A stretch of DNA of 64,000 bases, taken from Acanthopleura granulata (Eukaryota; Mollusca; Polyplacophora; Chitonida; Chitonidae). How positions within the stretch are numbered: the stretch's first letter is position 1; every line of letters starts with the position of its first letter. Below are positions 44,146 through 57,890 of this stretch, piece after piece. The notes beneath the pieces are model-generated. The model searched no databases, had not been told where the DNA came from, and was given only the letters and a program-made list of their open reading frames with translations. Made by a program: the position numbers and the translations under genes. The stretch covers positions 771,333-835,332 of the forward strand of contig JABBOT010000022.1 in NCBI GenBank assembly GCA_016165875.1, read 5' to 3'.

Positions 44146-46299
44146 GAAACCGTTGGTCATAAATAAACATCCAAGAATGGCCCTGAAGGGTTTAATTTAT
44201 GACAAAGTCTGGCAGCTTGTCGGAGTTGTTTACCCCTCTCCCTCTCCCCCATTTATATTGAAACTATTCATGATGTCTAATTACGGTATGTACTTGACAT
44301 GACCGAAAACCCTGATCGTCTGAAGATTTATCGCCGTAACCCACAAGTGCTGCTTACAGGCATTTTGAGATGGTAATATAGCTGCACTTAACGTTGTTCT
44401 GTTACAACTATAACTACAGCTATTGATGAATGTAACTATCATGGTGAGATATCTCGCCGGCCAAATTGCGCCTTACGTGTCATTTGTGATATGTGTACAT
44501 CCGTCAGTACATATGACGTCACACTCCTCACTTGGCAGAATATTCTGTAACGTCAGTCAATCACCAAGCTCTCTTGATCAGGGCCGAATCGAACCGGTGC
44601 ACCGTGTTACTCTCCCTCAGACAGGTCATAAGGGTTAACTTTCTAAAAACACCTTAATATAATGTAAAGTTCCTGTTCTTAAAAGCCAACAGAAACCAAC
44701 GATATACATTTCCCCCAATCAGTTTTGCGGCTTGTTCTTATCGTTTTAGTACATGACCATTAAATTACACAATTAGGCTGTTTTTACAGAGTGCGGTAAA
44801 CGACGTGTTTTGTGATGCACAGATAGTATTTACAATTCTCACATACTTATGACACCAGTAAATAGGTCAGCAGCAAAAGCAATTCGGGGTGAAATACAGG
44901 AACACGTGCTTGCCGCGTGCATGCCTCGTTTTGTCCGCTATTGGTCATACACTGGGACGAAACACGCCTTTTCTTTCCACCGGTAACACTTTTGATGGAA
45001 AAGTACAAAACGTCCCCGTGATCTCCTGCCTTTTTTGCCAACACTTTTCTTCTGTTTATAAATGTCATCAACACAATCGACCGCTACGCCTACTGAACTG
45101 TCCCAAGCCATTCCGGAGGGGTGAAAAATTGCTTTCGTTAATGTAGACATCTTGTCCGACAAGAAGCGCCTGATACCAAACTTACAGCATAGACAGTGAT
45201 CCAGCAAAACTGATAAAATCGATGTAGCTACAAAAGTCAAAACATAATGTATTTAGAACTGTGTGTAGCCATCACTAGATCACTTGTAGGCTACACTGGA
45301 GTAACTAGTTACATGTTACATCCCGACATTTGATCCAGCCCCGAAACCGGAGAGGAGTTGATTTATTTATTTATTTATTTGATTGGTGTTTTAAACCGTA
45401 CTAAAGAATATTGAGAGAAAAGGTGTATAATACGAATCCTTGTCATTATTATACATGCATAGATAGTTTAAAGTTACATACACACGGTTAATAAATCGAA
45501 GTATGTATAAAGCTTTGAAACCTCAGAGTAAGTGTATTAAAATAAAAATTAAGCGCCTTGCCCAAGTGCCTGTTCAATGTAATGTTTACACTTGTCGATA
45601 AAATGAATCAGATGTAAACTTAACAGACAAAGCATACTTGACCGACAAGTTCAAAAATAAAACATTACAAAACAATGTGGAAAGCAAACAGAAAGAGTGC
45701 GAACAGTTGGAAACAGAGAAGAAATGACTGTAAGGCGTATTTGCCTATATATATTGTATGTCGTGAAGAGCATACATATTTCCTAGTATCAACAAAAAGG
45801 TGAAAGTTATTTTTCAAATGTTGTTTTCCAACAACATACGTTCTTATTCTCTGGATTCGCTAATTTTTGCTGGAAACGTGAATTTTAATGTTTCCAGTAC
45901 TGTCTTATTACTGGTCCTATTTTAAGCAAAAACATCGTCGCTGTATATTTTTTATTGCAATGTTGGAAGTAATATAGGTCACAATGTAGAGTGGAATTTT
46001 ATCTGCTTATTCTCGCTAGCTAATCTTACATGTAGCACTTAAAGAAAAGTTTATTTCTTTTTACCCAGTTATTGTATTTCATTTATTTATTTATTTCCTT
46101 CGATTGTTCTTCCGTACTCGGCGACCTTTCACTTACATTATGCCAGATATTGTAGTCAGTTTTTCAATGAAATTGAAATGCCCGGTGTAAACCTCCGATC
46201 TTTGTCAAGTAACTGACGAACTTTTCGGAATGATTTTATAACGATACATTAAAGAAGATATGCTTCAAGTGGTTAGTTTTAGCGTGTAGGAAGCGAAGT

Positions 46300-47060
46300 T
46301 TTTGTTTACGTTAGCCTATAAATATGAGCTACAGAGTTGTTTAGCTCGCAGTCATTTTACTTATATCTGCTCGAGAGCAGTCTCTTACTCAAGTTCATGC
46401 GAGAACAGTCACATTTACTCTCGTTCATTTATAAGTGATTTGGAGATATCGGTTTTCATACCATTCGACAATTTGGACATTTTGTACTCCAGTTTCGTAC
46501 GTAGCACTTTTGTGAGCTTTTGTTTCCCTACTTGCTATTTTGTTGGAGACGTTCTTTCGGAGCTTGTATCGCTCATTGTCTCTTTGTGCGACTATGTTCA
46601 TTTCATCCCAGTTTCTCTGAAAGTGATTTTGTGTACATTTCCGAGGAGTGAAACCTACATCGCCAGCTCGGCATCACGGACGGTATTGTCAACCCTCCTG
46701 CCCAGGAAAGTCGCTTCTTGCCGGGGAATTGGATATATGCCATCCTTCGATTTGAGAATTCCCAAAGATTGTGGATTCTGTATTTACGTGGACTGACTTA
46801 TCTTTGGAAGCCGGAATAGTTCGTCCGCATTTGGACGCTGTCACCAGTTTTGAACCATATATATATATTTTTGCAATTATCTGTATTGTTTGGTATATTA
46901 TTGTCAGTTGTACTATCTGTCTATTTTGTTCAAATATATGTGTTGAATTTAGTTAAGCGTCTTCGTGTTTCTTTGTTTGATCTTGTGTAAGGCCTTTCGC
47001 TTTCTGAGAGTTGAACAAACCAATTGTTTATCAATTTTCCTCTCCGATATGGATCAATAA
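46300..47060 (+). mobile_element. LTR-like repeat, block B, 5' half deleted, chimeric
   Basis: It begins directly at TTTGTTTACGTTAGCC (5' part missing relative to 16287-16530). Up to about 46.72 kb it tracks block A closely. From there it tracks the 61.2-61.8 kb copy (GGACGCTGTCACCAG, CTGAGAGTTGAACAAACC). Confidence 0.5.
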
Positions 47061-50000
47061 TGCATACGATTTGCATGCATTAAATACATCTTCTCGGAGA
47101 TATTGCCAATTTTAGAAACAATTCCACAAATGTTTGTCGCTGCACGCGTGAAACTGTACATCTGTTTGCCACCAGAGAGCTGTTCATGTACACGTGGAAC
47201 AGATGTTTCCTTCCGTTTTTTGTTAGCTACAACCATCTCTCCCGAATGTCACCCAACCCTTATTCTCTACACAAATTTCTCGACGACCAAAAGCTGGTGA
47301 AATAAATGAAAGCATTTTCTGCTTATTGCCAGGGTTGATATCACACCTCGATCCAAAACAATAGCAACGTGTCTGGTAATATTAAAGTGCTTCGTGTTTG
47401 TCATTATCGTAATCTCCAAAATCTTAACTTATCACTGGATTCTGAAGTCTTTACATTTTAGTAAATATTATGTGTCCATATTTGTTAGTGTCATACATGG
47501 AACAACCCCTCTTTATGTGTAAGATGTGTTACAGGTGTCTCTCTTCTATCCCGTAGTTTCTTTGCTCCTGTGGGTTACGTAGAAATGGGCAACCAACAGG
47601 CTGGGTGCTGTTTGGGCAGTCTTAGGTTTGTTTGTCTCTTGTCTACGGTCACTATTCTTAAGTATTAGATTAAAACACATTTAAAACCACATAAATGAAA
47701 TAAAGAAGAATGAAATAAATAATGTAGCACATCTCTTTTAACTTGTACAGCTTTTCTCTTTTTACAACATTTTCCATTACTGACATAGTAACAATAATGA
47801 CCATTGTCTTGCAGCACATCCCCTAATGAGAAAACTTCAGCGAATTTTGTTCAAAAGATGCCAATAATTTGAATTAACATATATACATATAGCAAAATCT
47901 AGCTGCATCGAAAATATAATTACACTGTGCTATCACGCTAGCCATCTGATCCACGGAGGCCCAGAGTAACAGTTTGGTTCACGCAATCATTTTTCTTGTA
48001 AATCGAAAGAAATGAAATATTTTGTAGAGCCACTGGAACTGCATATTCACCATGAATGTCCAAAGCTATCATGTGACTATTCCCAATTCTACAGCGGTAA
48101 CTCGTGCGTGATCTACGGTTCACTAGTTCGATTGCTATCTTTGTTCACGCATCACACATGCAACATGAGTTACAGAAAAAATGATTATTCCAGGCAAGAG
48201 AGAAGTCTTATTTGTTTACATTTTGCAAAGTCACATATTATTAGATGTGTTTCTAACTATAATGGTTCACTTCCAGTGAAAGCTACTTGGTTTTTTTCAC
48301 CCTGTTTCAACGCCCCAATTGGTAGGTGTCAGTGTATGGAATTGTCACATTGTGGGGAAAGGCACCTACATCAGTTCATCGTAGTAAATATCCGTCAAAA
48401 TCCTAGCGATATAATTTGTAAGACAGTGATTTTTAAAATCCAACTTTTTTTTAAAGATCTTACCTTACGAGATATCAGCCGACAAAAAAAATTTCAGAAA
48501 CGACAGAGTCGAAGCTCATGGTTAGAAACGAATGTTTGCTGTTTTTTACTGACATATTGCATCGGCCGGATTTTGATATAAGAGCTTCAACCGCGTACTG
48601 GGATAAGCCTTTTCTTCATTCTGAAGTAAATCTGTCGCTGCGAGCAAATTGTCAATCGGTCTGAGCAATAAGGGAAAGAGTTCTAATCTAGTTGCAAGGA
48701 TAACTTTAGCATTGTTCATGTATTTTCTTGACTGGACATTTGCTGTCAAACACTGCCATCTTGTATTTGTGAAACTGTAATTTCACATTTTTGTAACTTC
48801 ATATTTCACATGAATGTTCTGGATGTAATGGTAAGTTATTTAATTTATAAAAATTAAGAAGGCATCAATAAGTAGAATAATTTTTGTGTTCTCTTGTCTG
48901 GTTGGATATTTTTTGTCAAGCATTTATTCAGGTATAGATCTGCTATATTGCTATTCCGTATTTTCTGTCCAGTTTCAGAAGCTTTTCAGAAGTGCGGGTT
49001 AAAAGCAAAAAAATACTTCTTCAAATCTTCTGCCTGCTTAAACAGGGTAAATGATGAAATGCCATTTTTTGGAGGGAGGGTGAGTTAACCGGATTTAAAT
49101 CCTTAACATGTATTATAATTTGTTATTGTCTGGTTAAAATCGTAGTCGTCGGGCATAATACAGCACAAACCTCTTCAGGTATGTACACTTTATGGTATAT
49201 TTATTCAAACATCCGTCATAAAATGGGTGTAAAAGTCATAAACCCGTCCTCAGCCCGGCAAAACAATTAGTTTAACCTTCACTAAACATACCGTCAAAGC
49301 TCTTGTGCGTTATTTACCGTGTCATTGACCTATCAGACGAAGTCCGGTCTGTGACAGGAACATGCGTGCCTACCTCTCCCGCAGCGAGTATACACGTCCG
49401 TCGCGTTATATATGGACCACTTAGAGTTCAATGAAAACAGGCCTCACCGCGAACTCCAGTAACTACGCTTTGCAACAAATTTAACTTTCACTGTATTTGC
49501 GCCAACGAATCGTTGATTCGACCCACGCATTGCTTTAGTGGCAAAGAGTCCACGGTGTTGTCTGGCGTTGTCTTATGTGTGAAGACTGCTGAAGAAAGCT
49601 TACTCTCCACCAACCGTTATAAATGCAAATGCCTACCTGGAAAGTCTAGCATCTTAATTACTTGATCACTACCCGTCCCTTCCTTTCATTTTAAAGTGTA
49701 CGACACCATGTTATTATATGTTACTGAACTGCAACACGTCAAGAGCCTGGTAAATTCAATGACACATTGCGCCCTTATTTGAAAGCCACTGTCGGAAAAA
49801 TGTGGAAAAATGAGGAATTTGAATTCGCCCAATGGCATCATTTCTAATTTAAATATTAGATTTCACTATTCCTCATTTTTCTCCATCAAATAATGTAACA
49901 TAATTTTCCGTATCTATAGTACACACCACTTTACAGATAACGAAGAAGAGAAGGAGGGAACCGCCTCATCTGATTGATGAAACCGCTCAAGGGAGAGGAG

Positions 50001-50192
50001 GTTGCTGATACGCTACTTTCTGTTTACTGAACAGTGATGAGCGATGTCAGGTTTGTGAGTCAAGGAGTAGGGTGAAGGGTGCATGAGAGAGGGTGAGAGC
50101 GATCAATGACGATAGGACCTATCTTTAGTCTTACACAAAGAGAGGCTCTTGATAATAACATTGTATTGTTTACACATCACTGCCATAATAAA
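47061..50192. other. No gene recognised
   Basis: It contains the longest ORF of the window (48012-48581, + strand, 189 codons). That ORF has no recognisable domain, no splice context and ordinary base composition. A short SINE remnant (CCACGGAGGCCC) lies near 47953. Confidence 0.45.
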
Positions 50193-50495
50193 CCCCCTCG
50201 GTGACGTGGTGCTTACAGAGTCCTCGTCAAGGTCAGGAGATCCGGGTTCATTCAGTGGTAAGGTCATACAAAAGACTTTAGAAATGATACTTGTTGCTGC
50301 TTCGCTTGGCGCTCACCACTGAGGGCTGGTAGGCCCAGTGTCAGTATAATGTAACTGGATGGGGTGTCATGTCTGGTGTCTTCGGCATGCTGTTCCAGTG
50401 GCGGCAGCACTTTGGCGTCGTGGACTCGCCCTGCATATTCAGAGTCTAAGGATTCCTCGTCTTCGGATGACCAAACCTTACGCTCGACAACAACA
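50193..50495 (+). mobile_element. SINE family 2
   Basis: CCCTCGGTGACGTGGTG head, GCTGCTTCGCTTGGCGCTCA, GTCAGTATAATGTAACTGGA and CTGTTCCAGTGGCGGCAGC. Confidence 0.8.
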
Positions 50496-51730
50496 GAAAT
50501 ATATAGACCAGATTACATGATCCAGCGTGCTGTATAATTATAGACATAATAAAAAGATTGTTGTGGGTGGAAAAATCAATAGACATATTGGAGACTAATC
50601 CGAGTATTATAGCGGTATTGTTAAAAAGATCCGATACGAGATATAAGTGAACCACAGCTGACGATAAGATATTGAATTAGGTAAACACGTAATCAATAAA
50701 GGTGAGACTTTTGTCTTTCAATAAATTAATTGTATGGAAACTGACTGATAAATGCACCCAAACTTGAGTCACTTGAATGGCAAACCAAACGCCTGCAAGG
50801 TATACTGGGGTGTTTTCACGATTATCATGACGTGTACAGTCTATCGCTACCTCCTTTATTCATTCATATTCACAATCGCTGTAATGGACAAATTTCAACA
50901 CGAAGAGAACTGTCCCCCATTTTTGTGTGAAAAAATACGTGCGTGTGCACTGACTGTGTGTGTATATATATATACTTTTATTGTTTAACTGAAGTTAGAC
51001 ATAACGATAGTATATACACTGTATGAAAGATGCTCCTTTCACCATAATCTCTACATAGTGGCTTTAATGGGATATTACAGTGAGATAGTAAAATGATGTC
51101 CAAACTGACTACAATTCCTTCATATTTTTTATCTTACTCACAACAGACCCCCTCACATATACGCTGATCACTGTCGGTTAGAATTATATGCACCAGAAGA
51201 ATCACATTTTTCTTTCAATTTGTCTTGATCATGCTCCCAATCAGTGTCACCAATGTTCGTTTTTATCTTGGTGGCGAAGAATTCTGTGACATATATCCAA
51301 GCGCTCTCAATTACAACCACATATAGCTATTCAGACACTGGATAAGCATTCCCACATATATACGGTTGCCAGCAGGTGTATAAATCATCCCACTCTGCCG
51401 GAATACTGGCGTACATATAATATATACCCGTGCGACCTACCGAACGTTAGAGTATACAGGTGGAATCGGCTCTGACGTGATTATCATATCAAAGCATTCT
51501 TTTCACCACACCTAACAAGCTGGTAAGCCAGTGACGTCACTGAGATTTCAACTCTCAGTGAGTCGGCAGAAAGTTTGTTAGTCCCCTGCTTCCATCACAT
51601 TACATCATGTTCAGATCCACTCAACGGCCATCCACACACCCACCTCTAATCCAGCAATACACATAAAATTGCCATGTTAACACAGAATGTTGTCTAATAT
51701 AATAAAGTCAGCCATATCCACATAAATTTA

Positions 51731-51855
51731 ACTGATTTACATATTTGATTGGTGTTTTACGTGGTACAGAAAAAAATTTCATTTATGCGACGTCAGCCAG
51801 GATTATAGTGGGAGGAAACCGGGCACGATCCGGGGAAAACATATGACCATCTGTC
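51731..51855 (-). mobile_element. SINE family 1 tail
   Basis: TTTGATTGGTGTTTTACGTG, CAGCCAGGATTATAGTGGG and ACCATCTG, reverse orientation. Confidence 0.6.
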
Positions 51856-51972
51856 CACATTTATGAAGCATTGTAGGTTCCTCACATGCATTTCAAAATA
51901 TCCAGAAGCACATATACCCATGTGCTTACTGAGATATACATATCAATGTTGATACTGGAACCTAAGCAGCCT

Positions 51973-52010
51973 CATATACCTCTGGAGTAACAATACTCCA
52001 GAGGTATATG
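51973..52010. repeat. Perfect 16-bp inverted repeat (hairpin)
   Basis: CATATACCTCTGGAGT, a 6-nt loop AACAAT, then its exact reverse complement. It sits in a region (51880-52200) of degenerate repeats built on TCGATACTGG/GATATACAT motifs. Confidence 0.9.
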
Positions 52011-52965
52011 GAATCTCATATCTCGATATTGGACCTTGTCCAGTTATAGATGTATGCGCGTCGATACTAGAATCTATGTAAACCTAGATTTGACATATTA
52101 GTAATTAGAATCTATTCAGGGCTACACCTTTACATGTAGATATTTGAGCCTATTCAGATATACATGTATATATCCATGTCGATACTGGTAATATATACTA
52201 ATATATGGAGATCAGTTGATGCCGAAATCTGTTAATATGTACACCATCGAAAAATTTATGACACATTACCGAAATTACCACGCGGTGTTTACGCTTTCAA
52301 CACGTGCACGAGCAGAATAAAACTTAAAACAAAGAAGCACTAACTGGAGTTATTATTTGGAATGTAACAAATTTAAGGAATATGATTGGCCTTCAGAGTG
52401 CCTAATGAAGCATGCTACACTTGAAAAGCAAATGGTGTAGTTTTACAGTAAAAAAATACTGTCAGGTTTGTAGCCAGTACTTTTTGATGTGTATTCCCAC
52501 GTTGCTATAGACACAAAGTTAACTGTATATTTACCACATATTCAGTGTTTAGTTTCATCTCTTTTTAATACATGAAGAACTGCACTGGTTATTGGACTTA
52601 CGGGAAATACCCCTGTAAATTTACAGGTGTGATGAACATTTACACTAATTCGTATAATCCTGCAGAAATAGAGTGTAAACTGACACCAAAAATTACAGCA
52701 TTATTTTTACACTTGAATTCACTGATCCAATATACATAACTTTGCGCTGTAAAATTAATTTTTTCTTCTGCAGTGTAGTATAATTACACGTTTTACGAGA
52801 ACATGCATTACAATGGTTACTTAAAAATGGCCGGGTCGTAATTATTGGCAGTTGTGGTATGAAAGCCTTGTGCCAACAAGCAGAAAGGAAAGCGTTATTT
52901 TTGAATAGTGCAAAAACTACTCTAGGCATTTATTTCCATTAAATATTACATAATTTTTTTTTACA

Positions 52966-53098
52966 TATTTTGATTGGTGTTTTCCGCCGTACTCAAGAAT
53001 ATTTCTCTTATACGACGGCTACCAGCATTATGGTGGGAGGAAAGTGGGCTGAGCCCAGGGGAAACCCACGACCATCCGCAGGTTGCTGATGGACTTTT
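52966..53098 (-). mobile_element. SINE family 1 tail
   Basis: GATTGGTGTTTTCCGCCGTA and CCAGCATTATGGTGGGAGGA, ending at GGTTGCTG. The head is missing. Confidence 0.7.
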
Positions 53099-54119
53099 AG
53101 ATGTCAGTAAGGGATAAAGTATTTTTGGACTTATATAGTACATATTTTCTGTTCGTCAGTCTGTATTACTGTGTACAAATGCTCATTTTTAAAACAATTA
53201 CTCGGGTACTTGAAAGGATGCAAGCCATATGCAAGTTCTCTCGTCCTCACAAAAGGTATTGTAAGACTATAACATCAGAATGCTACTTCCGCAACGTGTC
53301 CCGGTGGAGCTGGCGTTTTTCGCTGAAAACGAAATGTCAACGATAAGTCACTTGTATAATGAATGGGTAATTGCCAGTTGTTAAAAATGGAAACTGAAGT
53401 AGTATCTGCACCGCAATTCAGAGATACAGGTTCTTCATTTTCAAGGAATGTTTTTTTTTACAAATAACGGAGCACCCAACTGACGGATATATATTTGTAT
53501 ACCTTCTCCGGATAAATTCTTCATTAAAAATTTTTGGAGTTTCTAAAACGCACCACTTCCAATACAATACTATCTCAGGCCCAAGCTGAAATAAACGTGC
53601 AGCGACGTTTCATCTACACATGCACCAACTGTTTTACCCTCGTCGGTATTTGAAAAACGTCTGCATACAATCTGGGGGGGGGGGGCATGCACTGTAAAAA
53701 GTAATTTGTGGGTGTACAATTTAATACCGTCTGGATAAGTGCAGGAAGGTATCTGGTAGCACACGTGGTAAAAGCAAAAACGCTATAAACAGGTATAAAA
53801 CATTTATGAAATACTTTAAAGGATCATATATTTCATCCCCTAAAACGCCATTAAGTTTGAATGTCTTTGTAACGTCCAGTGTAGGTTTTATAACCGATTA
53901 TAAAATAAGTGGCGAGTTTTACAGTTATACCACGTCCACTTACAGCTATATAAATATTACTAACACAGCTGTTAGACTGAGCTATTTGCAGATCCATATG
54001 TATCGCACCTACATTCCCGTCAATTGGTATACAAGCACAACGCAGAAAACATAAACTTACTAACTGAACACGAGAGCGATTTGTCATCACGGACAACAAC
54101 ACTCCCCGGGTATCACAGT

Positions 54120-54200
54120 TGCGGAGGCAGTTAGCGCCCTAATGTAGAGTAATGACCCAGAAGCCTCTCACTAACGCCGTCGCTGTGAGTTCAAGCCCAA
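54120..54200 (+). mobile_element. SINE family 1 head fragment
   Basis: GGCAGTTAGCGCCCTAATG and CGCTGTGAGTTCAAGCCC: A and B box regions only. Confidence 0.55.
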
Positions 54201-54994
54201 AATTTCCTCGTAAAAAAAATTTCCCATGTAAAAAAATAATTTTCCCGTAAAAATGATTTCCTGTCTGAAAAGCTTGAATAGTACTGTGAAAAAGAATTTT
54301 CTTCGCTGAAACGAATTTTCTGTGTAAACCGATCAACTAACTTTACTGATAAACAGCTTGATAAGCCGCCTAACTAGCAAGTATACGTAGAACAATGCCA
54401 AAAAGTTCAAATGGTATTGCGGAGCATTAATAAGCCATGGTATTAATTGGATTAATAGGGAGGTTTCGCGAGATTACATGTAGTATTTGTGGGACTGATC
54501 TAACGCCGTCACTCTGACTTGAATAATATTGACTCTGAGTACACAGCTCTTCATTCTGACTTTATTAAACTTTCCCTCTGAGTACATACTTTTTTCAGCA
54601 AATATCGACGGAGACTGAACCCGGACATAGACTGATAGTGTAAAATCCCCACGCTGGATGCATCAACAGTTCCCATCAGTGAGCAACTCAAATATACCTT
54701 CGTTAACACCGACTTATAAACCAGCATGTTATACGATTTAGACACCGATTTAATTCATCCACATACCTGTGGGACATTCCGGGCATCTTTCAGTCAGCGT
54801 TTTAACCTGTTGACTGCTTCCCTCTTAGCAATGTCCTAATGTCTTACTTTATAGGACATTTTAGGTTTTGGCAGTTTTTGGTGGTTTGTATTGAACATTA
54901 CTTTGGCAACCTGACATGGGCTTCTTGATCCATATTCGATATGTAGTACATATTGTAGCCATTTACTACTTGCCGTGACTCCTGGGCCTGACTG

Positions 54995-55480
54995 GATTGT
55001 GATTTTCATCGTCATTGTGATTCAGACAAGGGAAAAGTTTTCAGGGGAGAAAACTGTCGGAGCCACCTTCTATATAATCATAAAATGGCGTAATCCAATC
55101 ACCCTGTAAGGGCTCGCCGTGCATAAGTCCCAATTCTGCATTCAAAGTTAAATGACTAGAAATAGTCGATGAAGCACAACGCAGATAGCACGTGTATATC
55201 CTCACATTGTCATTCCATCGAGTCAAAACTGTAGCAGGCGGACTTATTTCATGTGGCCAGTGTGATGGTTTCTATCAACGTCACAAGTTATTGCTGCAAA
55301 AACTAGTGCGTCAACGATATTCCATCAAACGTCTTCTCTCTAAGTTTCTCAAATTTTACAATGCGTACACTTCTTTTGTTTGTAAATACGAACGGAATCT
55401 CTGGAATTCTGCTTCATTCTTGTGTCTATTTCCTCTCAACCTGGGGATAGGGGCCGTATTTTCATGGTGTTGAGTTCGAT
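54995..55480. repeat. Low-similarity dispersed repeat, copy 1
   Basis: About 55265-55370 aligns with about 62785-62890 at an estimated 60-65% (CGATATTCCATCAAACG versus TGATATTCTATTAAAGA; CTCAAATTTTACAATG versus CTTAAATTTTGTAGTG). Nature unknown. No coding potential is clear. Confidence 0.35.
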
Positions 55481-57699
55481 CTCCATGTTGGATATACGGG
55501 CAGTTGCAATCAAAGCTCAACTAAACTACAAAAGATACTTTTTTATACCATGGTACGCGATTTGGAAAATGATTTTATTCATTTGTCTAGAGCATCCATT
55601 GCATCCTTTTGGCATCAGTGAAAACTGTTGACTGATTCACATTGGATGAATCCGTCCTGAATTTTTATATTTTATATATTTCCTTAGTTCTATAGTGGTT
55701 TATGTTATTGAGTCGGGAAGCCCATTCAAAATTTGAGAAGGCTGCTACTCGAATGTAGGTTTTCACTCCTAGGTATAAGTTATTCTGAAAAATCGCTTTG
55801 AGTTCAGTGCGTTTTGAGGTAATGAAACCTTGATGAAAAGTGTGATGTGGGAAGTCAGGTGCAAAATCTCACTTAAAAACTTTCATGAAACCCGGCCATG
55901 ATTTCACTAGTCTGATGCCTTTTTCGGGCGTAATTTTCCTCATAATATAGTCTCATTAGCTGAATCGACTTTTTTTTTATATTTGATGTTAACAGTGCTG
56001 TCAAATAATCCAAAGTATCACGTTGGTCCAGGATATAAATTTATAGGATTGACAAAAACACATTGATCTATTTCCCGGAAACAGTGGAGCTGTATAAAAT
56101 AATTACAGTGTTCCTGTTTGTTTATATGTTACCATGGTACACAGACCCCTGTGCAAAGGCGTCACGTTGTTAAATTTATAAGCTGGAGGACAATTTTAAC
56201 AAAGGCTGTAACTTACTCACACCCAATAAAACAAACATTAGAGCTCATAAAATTACTTGTAGCGCAATACTATAAGGAAAGGGGAAAAGTACAGAGTACT
56301 TTCGTCGATTAAGGAGACAATGCAGATAAACACCAAATACCTTGAAATATCAGACTTCAGGCAAGTGGAACTCTGAGAATGTAAAAATTATACCCCTTAG
56401 ACTTCAACCAACCATAATTATATGTTTAGCAAATTGTCTTAAACAGCGTAAGTGGAGGAGTAAATGCAGGTACACAGTCAAAAGATATGGTATATCGCAT
56501 CAATGATACCCTCATGTTCCTGGAGAAGATCTCGCACTGAAAGTACAGGTTGTTGTGGATGATGAGTACTATGAAAACAGTACGTCTTTGGGATTATTCA
56601 TCAGTTCCAATACACCGTAAATTGACCAACGCCCAACGCGTTTATTGGGCGATTAAACTTCAAACAAGGGTGTTAAATATATACACATATATTTAAGTAT
56701 TAAACATTAGTGTCTAAAACATGTATATAAATCTTTACTATGATGTTATTATCTCCAAAAACATCAATGAAATAAATAAATAAATATTATCTCCAAGTGT
56801 GTAATATCCGATGCTTAAAAGTGTTTATAAAATAAACATCGAAATTTACAGTGTATATTTTATCTCTGTTGGGGATTTCCTGGAATAGAACAAGCTATAC
56901 ACTTCTCTGTCTTTCTGCAGTATTTATCGTCAGTGTCTAACATGTCTGTACATTTAGTTTACATTTTAATATCATAAGTTGAACTAGCGTGTTGTATGTG
57001 TATATCTATATCTCAAAGATCAATATTTCCACTCGCCTTACCAGCTCCTAAAAGTAATAATCTTCTGGAGAAAATATTAGGACGCATTTGCGTGCAACTC
57101 GTTGAATAACATGGTCAGTTGAATGAAATTAGCCATACAAAATAACAAGTGAAATTTCCTCTTGCCTATTTCATATTTCCTTCTGTACCAGAGGAATTTT
57201 TTAACCTCCTATATCTCCGATTTTCTCAGCAACAACAAGGACTGTTCCTGTTTGTGCTGCGCTTTGCTTAGCCCCTGAATTCTGTACGTCGTTTACCGTT
57301 AGGGACCCCGGTAAAAAACACGCTGAAGTGTAAGGTATACGAATGTCTGCCGGCTATAGATAGCGTCATTGGTTTTTACATTGACTACTTTTTATTGTGT
57401 TCATTGTGTAAACGTTTGAAATAAAAACGCTGTGGTGTAAGTAATTTGTTAAACAATTCTGTCTGCAGCTTCCCTGTAGATATCCTTTCTTTTCAAGCAA
57501 CTATTTTTAGGAAGGGAACAACGTTTGCAATAAAGCGTGCAATGATCTGAGCAGCCATAATAACACCACACTTAATGTATCAAATGTTATCTGTTTTTGG
57601 CGCAATTTCCAATTTTCTCTGCTGAAAATTTTTCACTCATCAGAGTGTGTCACATCCCTAATAAAAGGTGTAAAATGACATATGTGTTATTTATGTTTT
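55481..57699. other. No gene recognised
   Basis: AT-rich sequence with short direct repeats and no splice-bounded open frames that stand out. Confidence 0.45.
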
Positions 57700-57890
57700 T
57701 TTTACCTACATATTTATTTTAAATTTTACGATGCACTTAAAAATATTGCATCTTCAATGCCGGGCACCATTGTGGTTGGAAGAAACCAAGCACAACCTCA
57801 AGGAAACGCTCGACCCTCCACAGTTTACTGGCTGGCCTTCCCACGTGCGACCAAAGCGGAAGCCAGCATTTTCTGGGCTTGAACTCTCGT
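57700..57890 (-). mobile_element. Degenerate SINE family 1
   Basis: TGCCGGGCACCATTGTGG, GGCCTTCCCACGTGCGACC and TGGGCTTGAACTC, reverse orientation. Confidence 0.6.

Larger units (their letters stand above)
30334..46735 (+). repeat. Segmental duplication, block B
   Basis: This is the partner of block A, in the same orientation about 30.3 kb downstream. The first two receptor exons (29140-29197 and 30205-30258) lie just 5' of the paired part, so their block A equivalents must be upstream of the window if they exist. B-only segments include about 36050-36180, which contains an 11-bp inverted repeat (CTGATTACTCA), and about 41980-42030. The right end of close similarity falls within an LTR-like repeat near 46.72 kb. 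Beyond that point B resembles the family copy at 60.9-61.8 kb more than it resembles block A. Confidence 0.97.

Noticed and set aside
48012..48581. Longest ORF in the window (189 codons, + strand) as a real gene
   Set aside because: No recognisable domain, no signal or splice context, ordinary base composition, no second copy for comparison. It is compatible with chance in this AT-balanced DNA.
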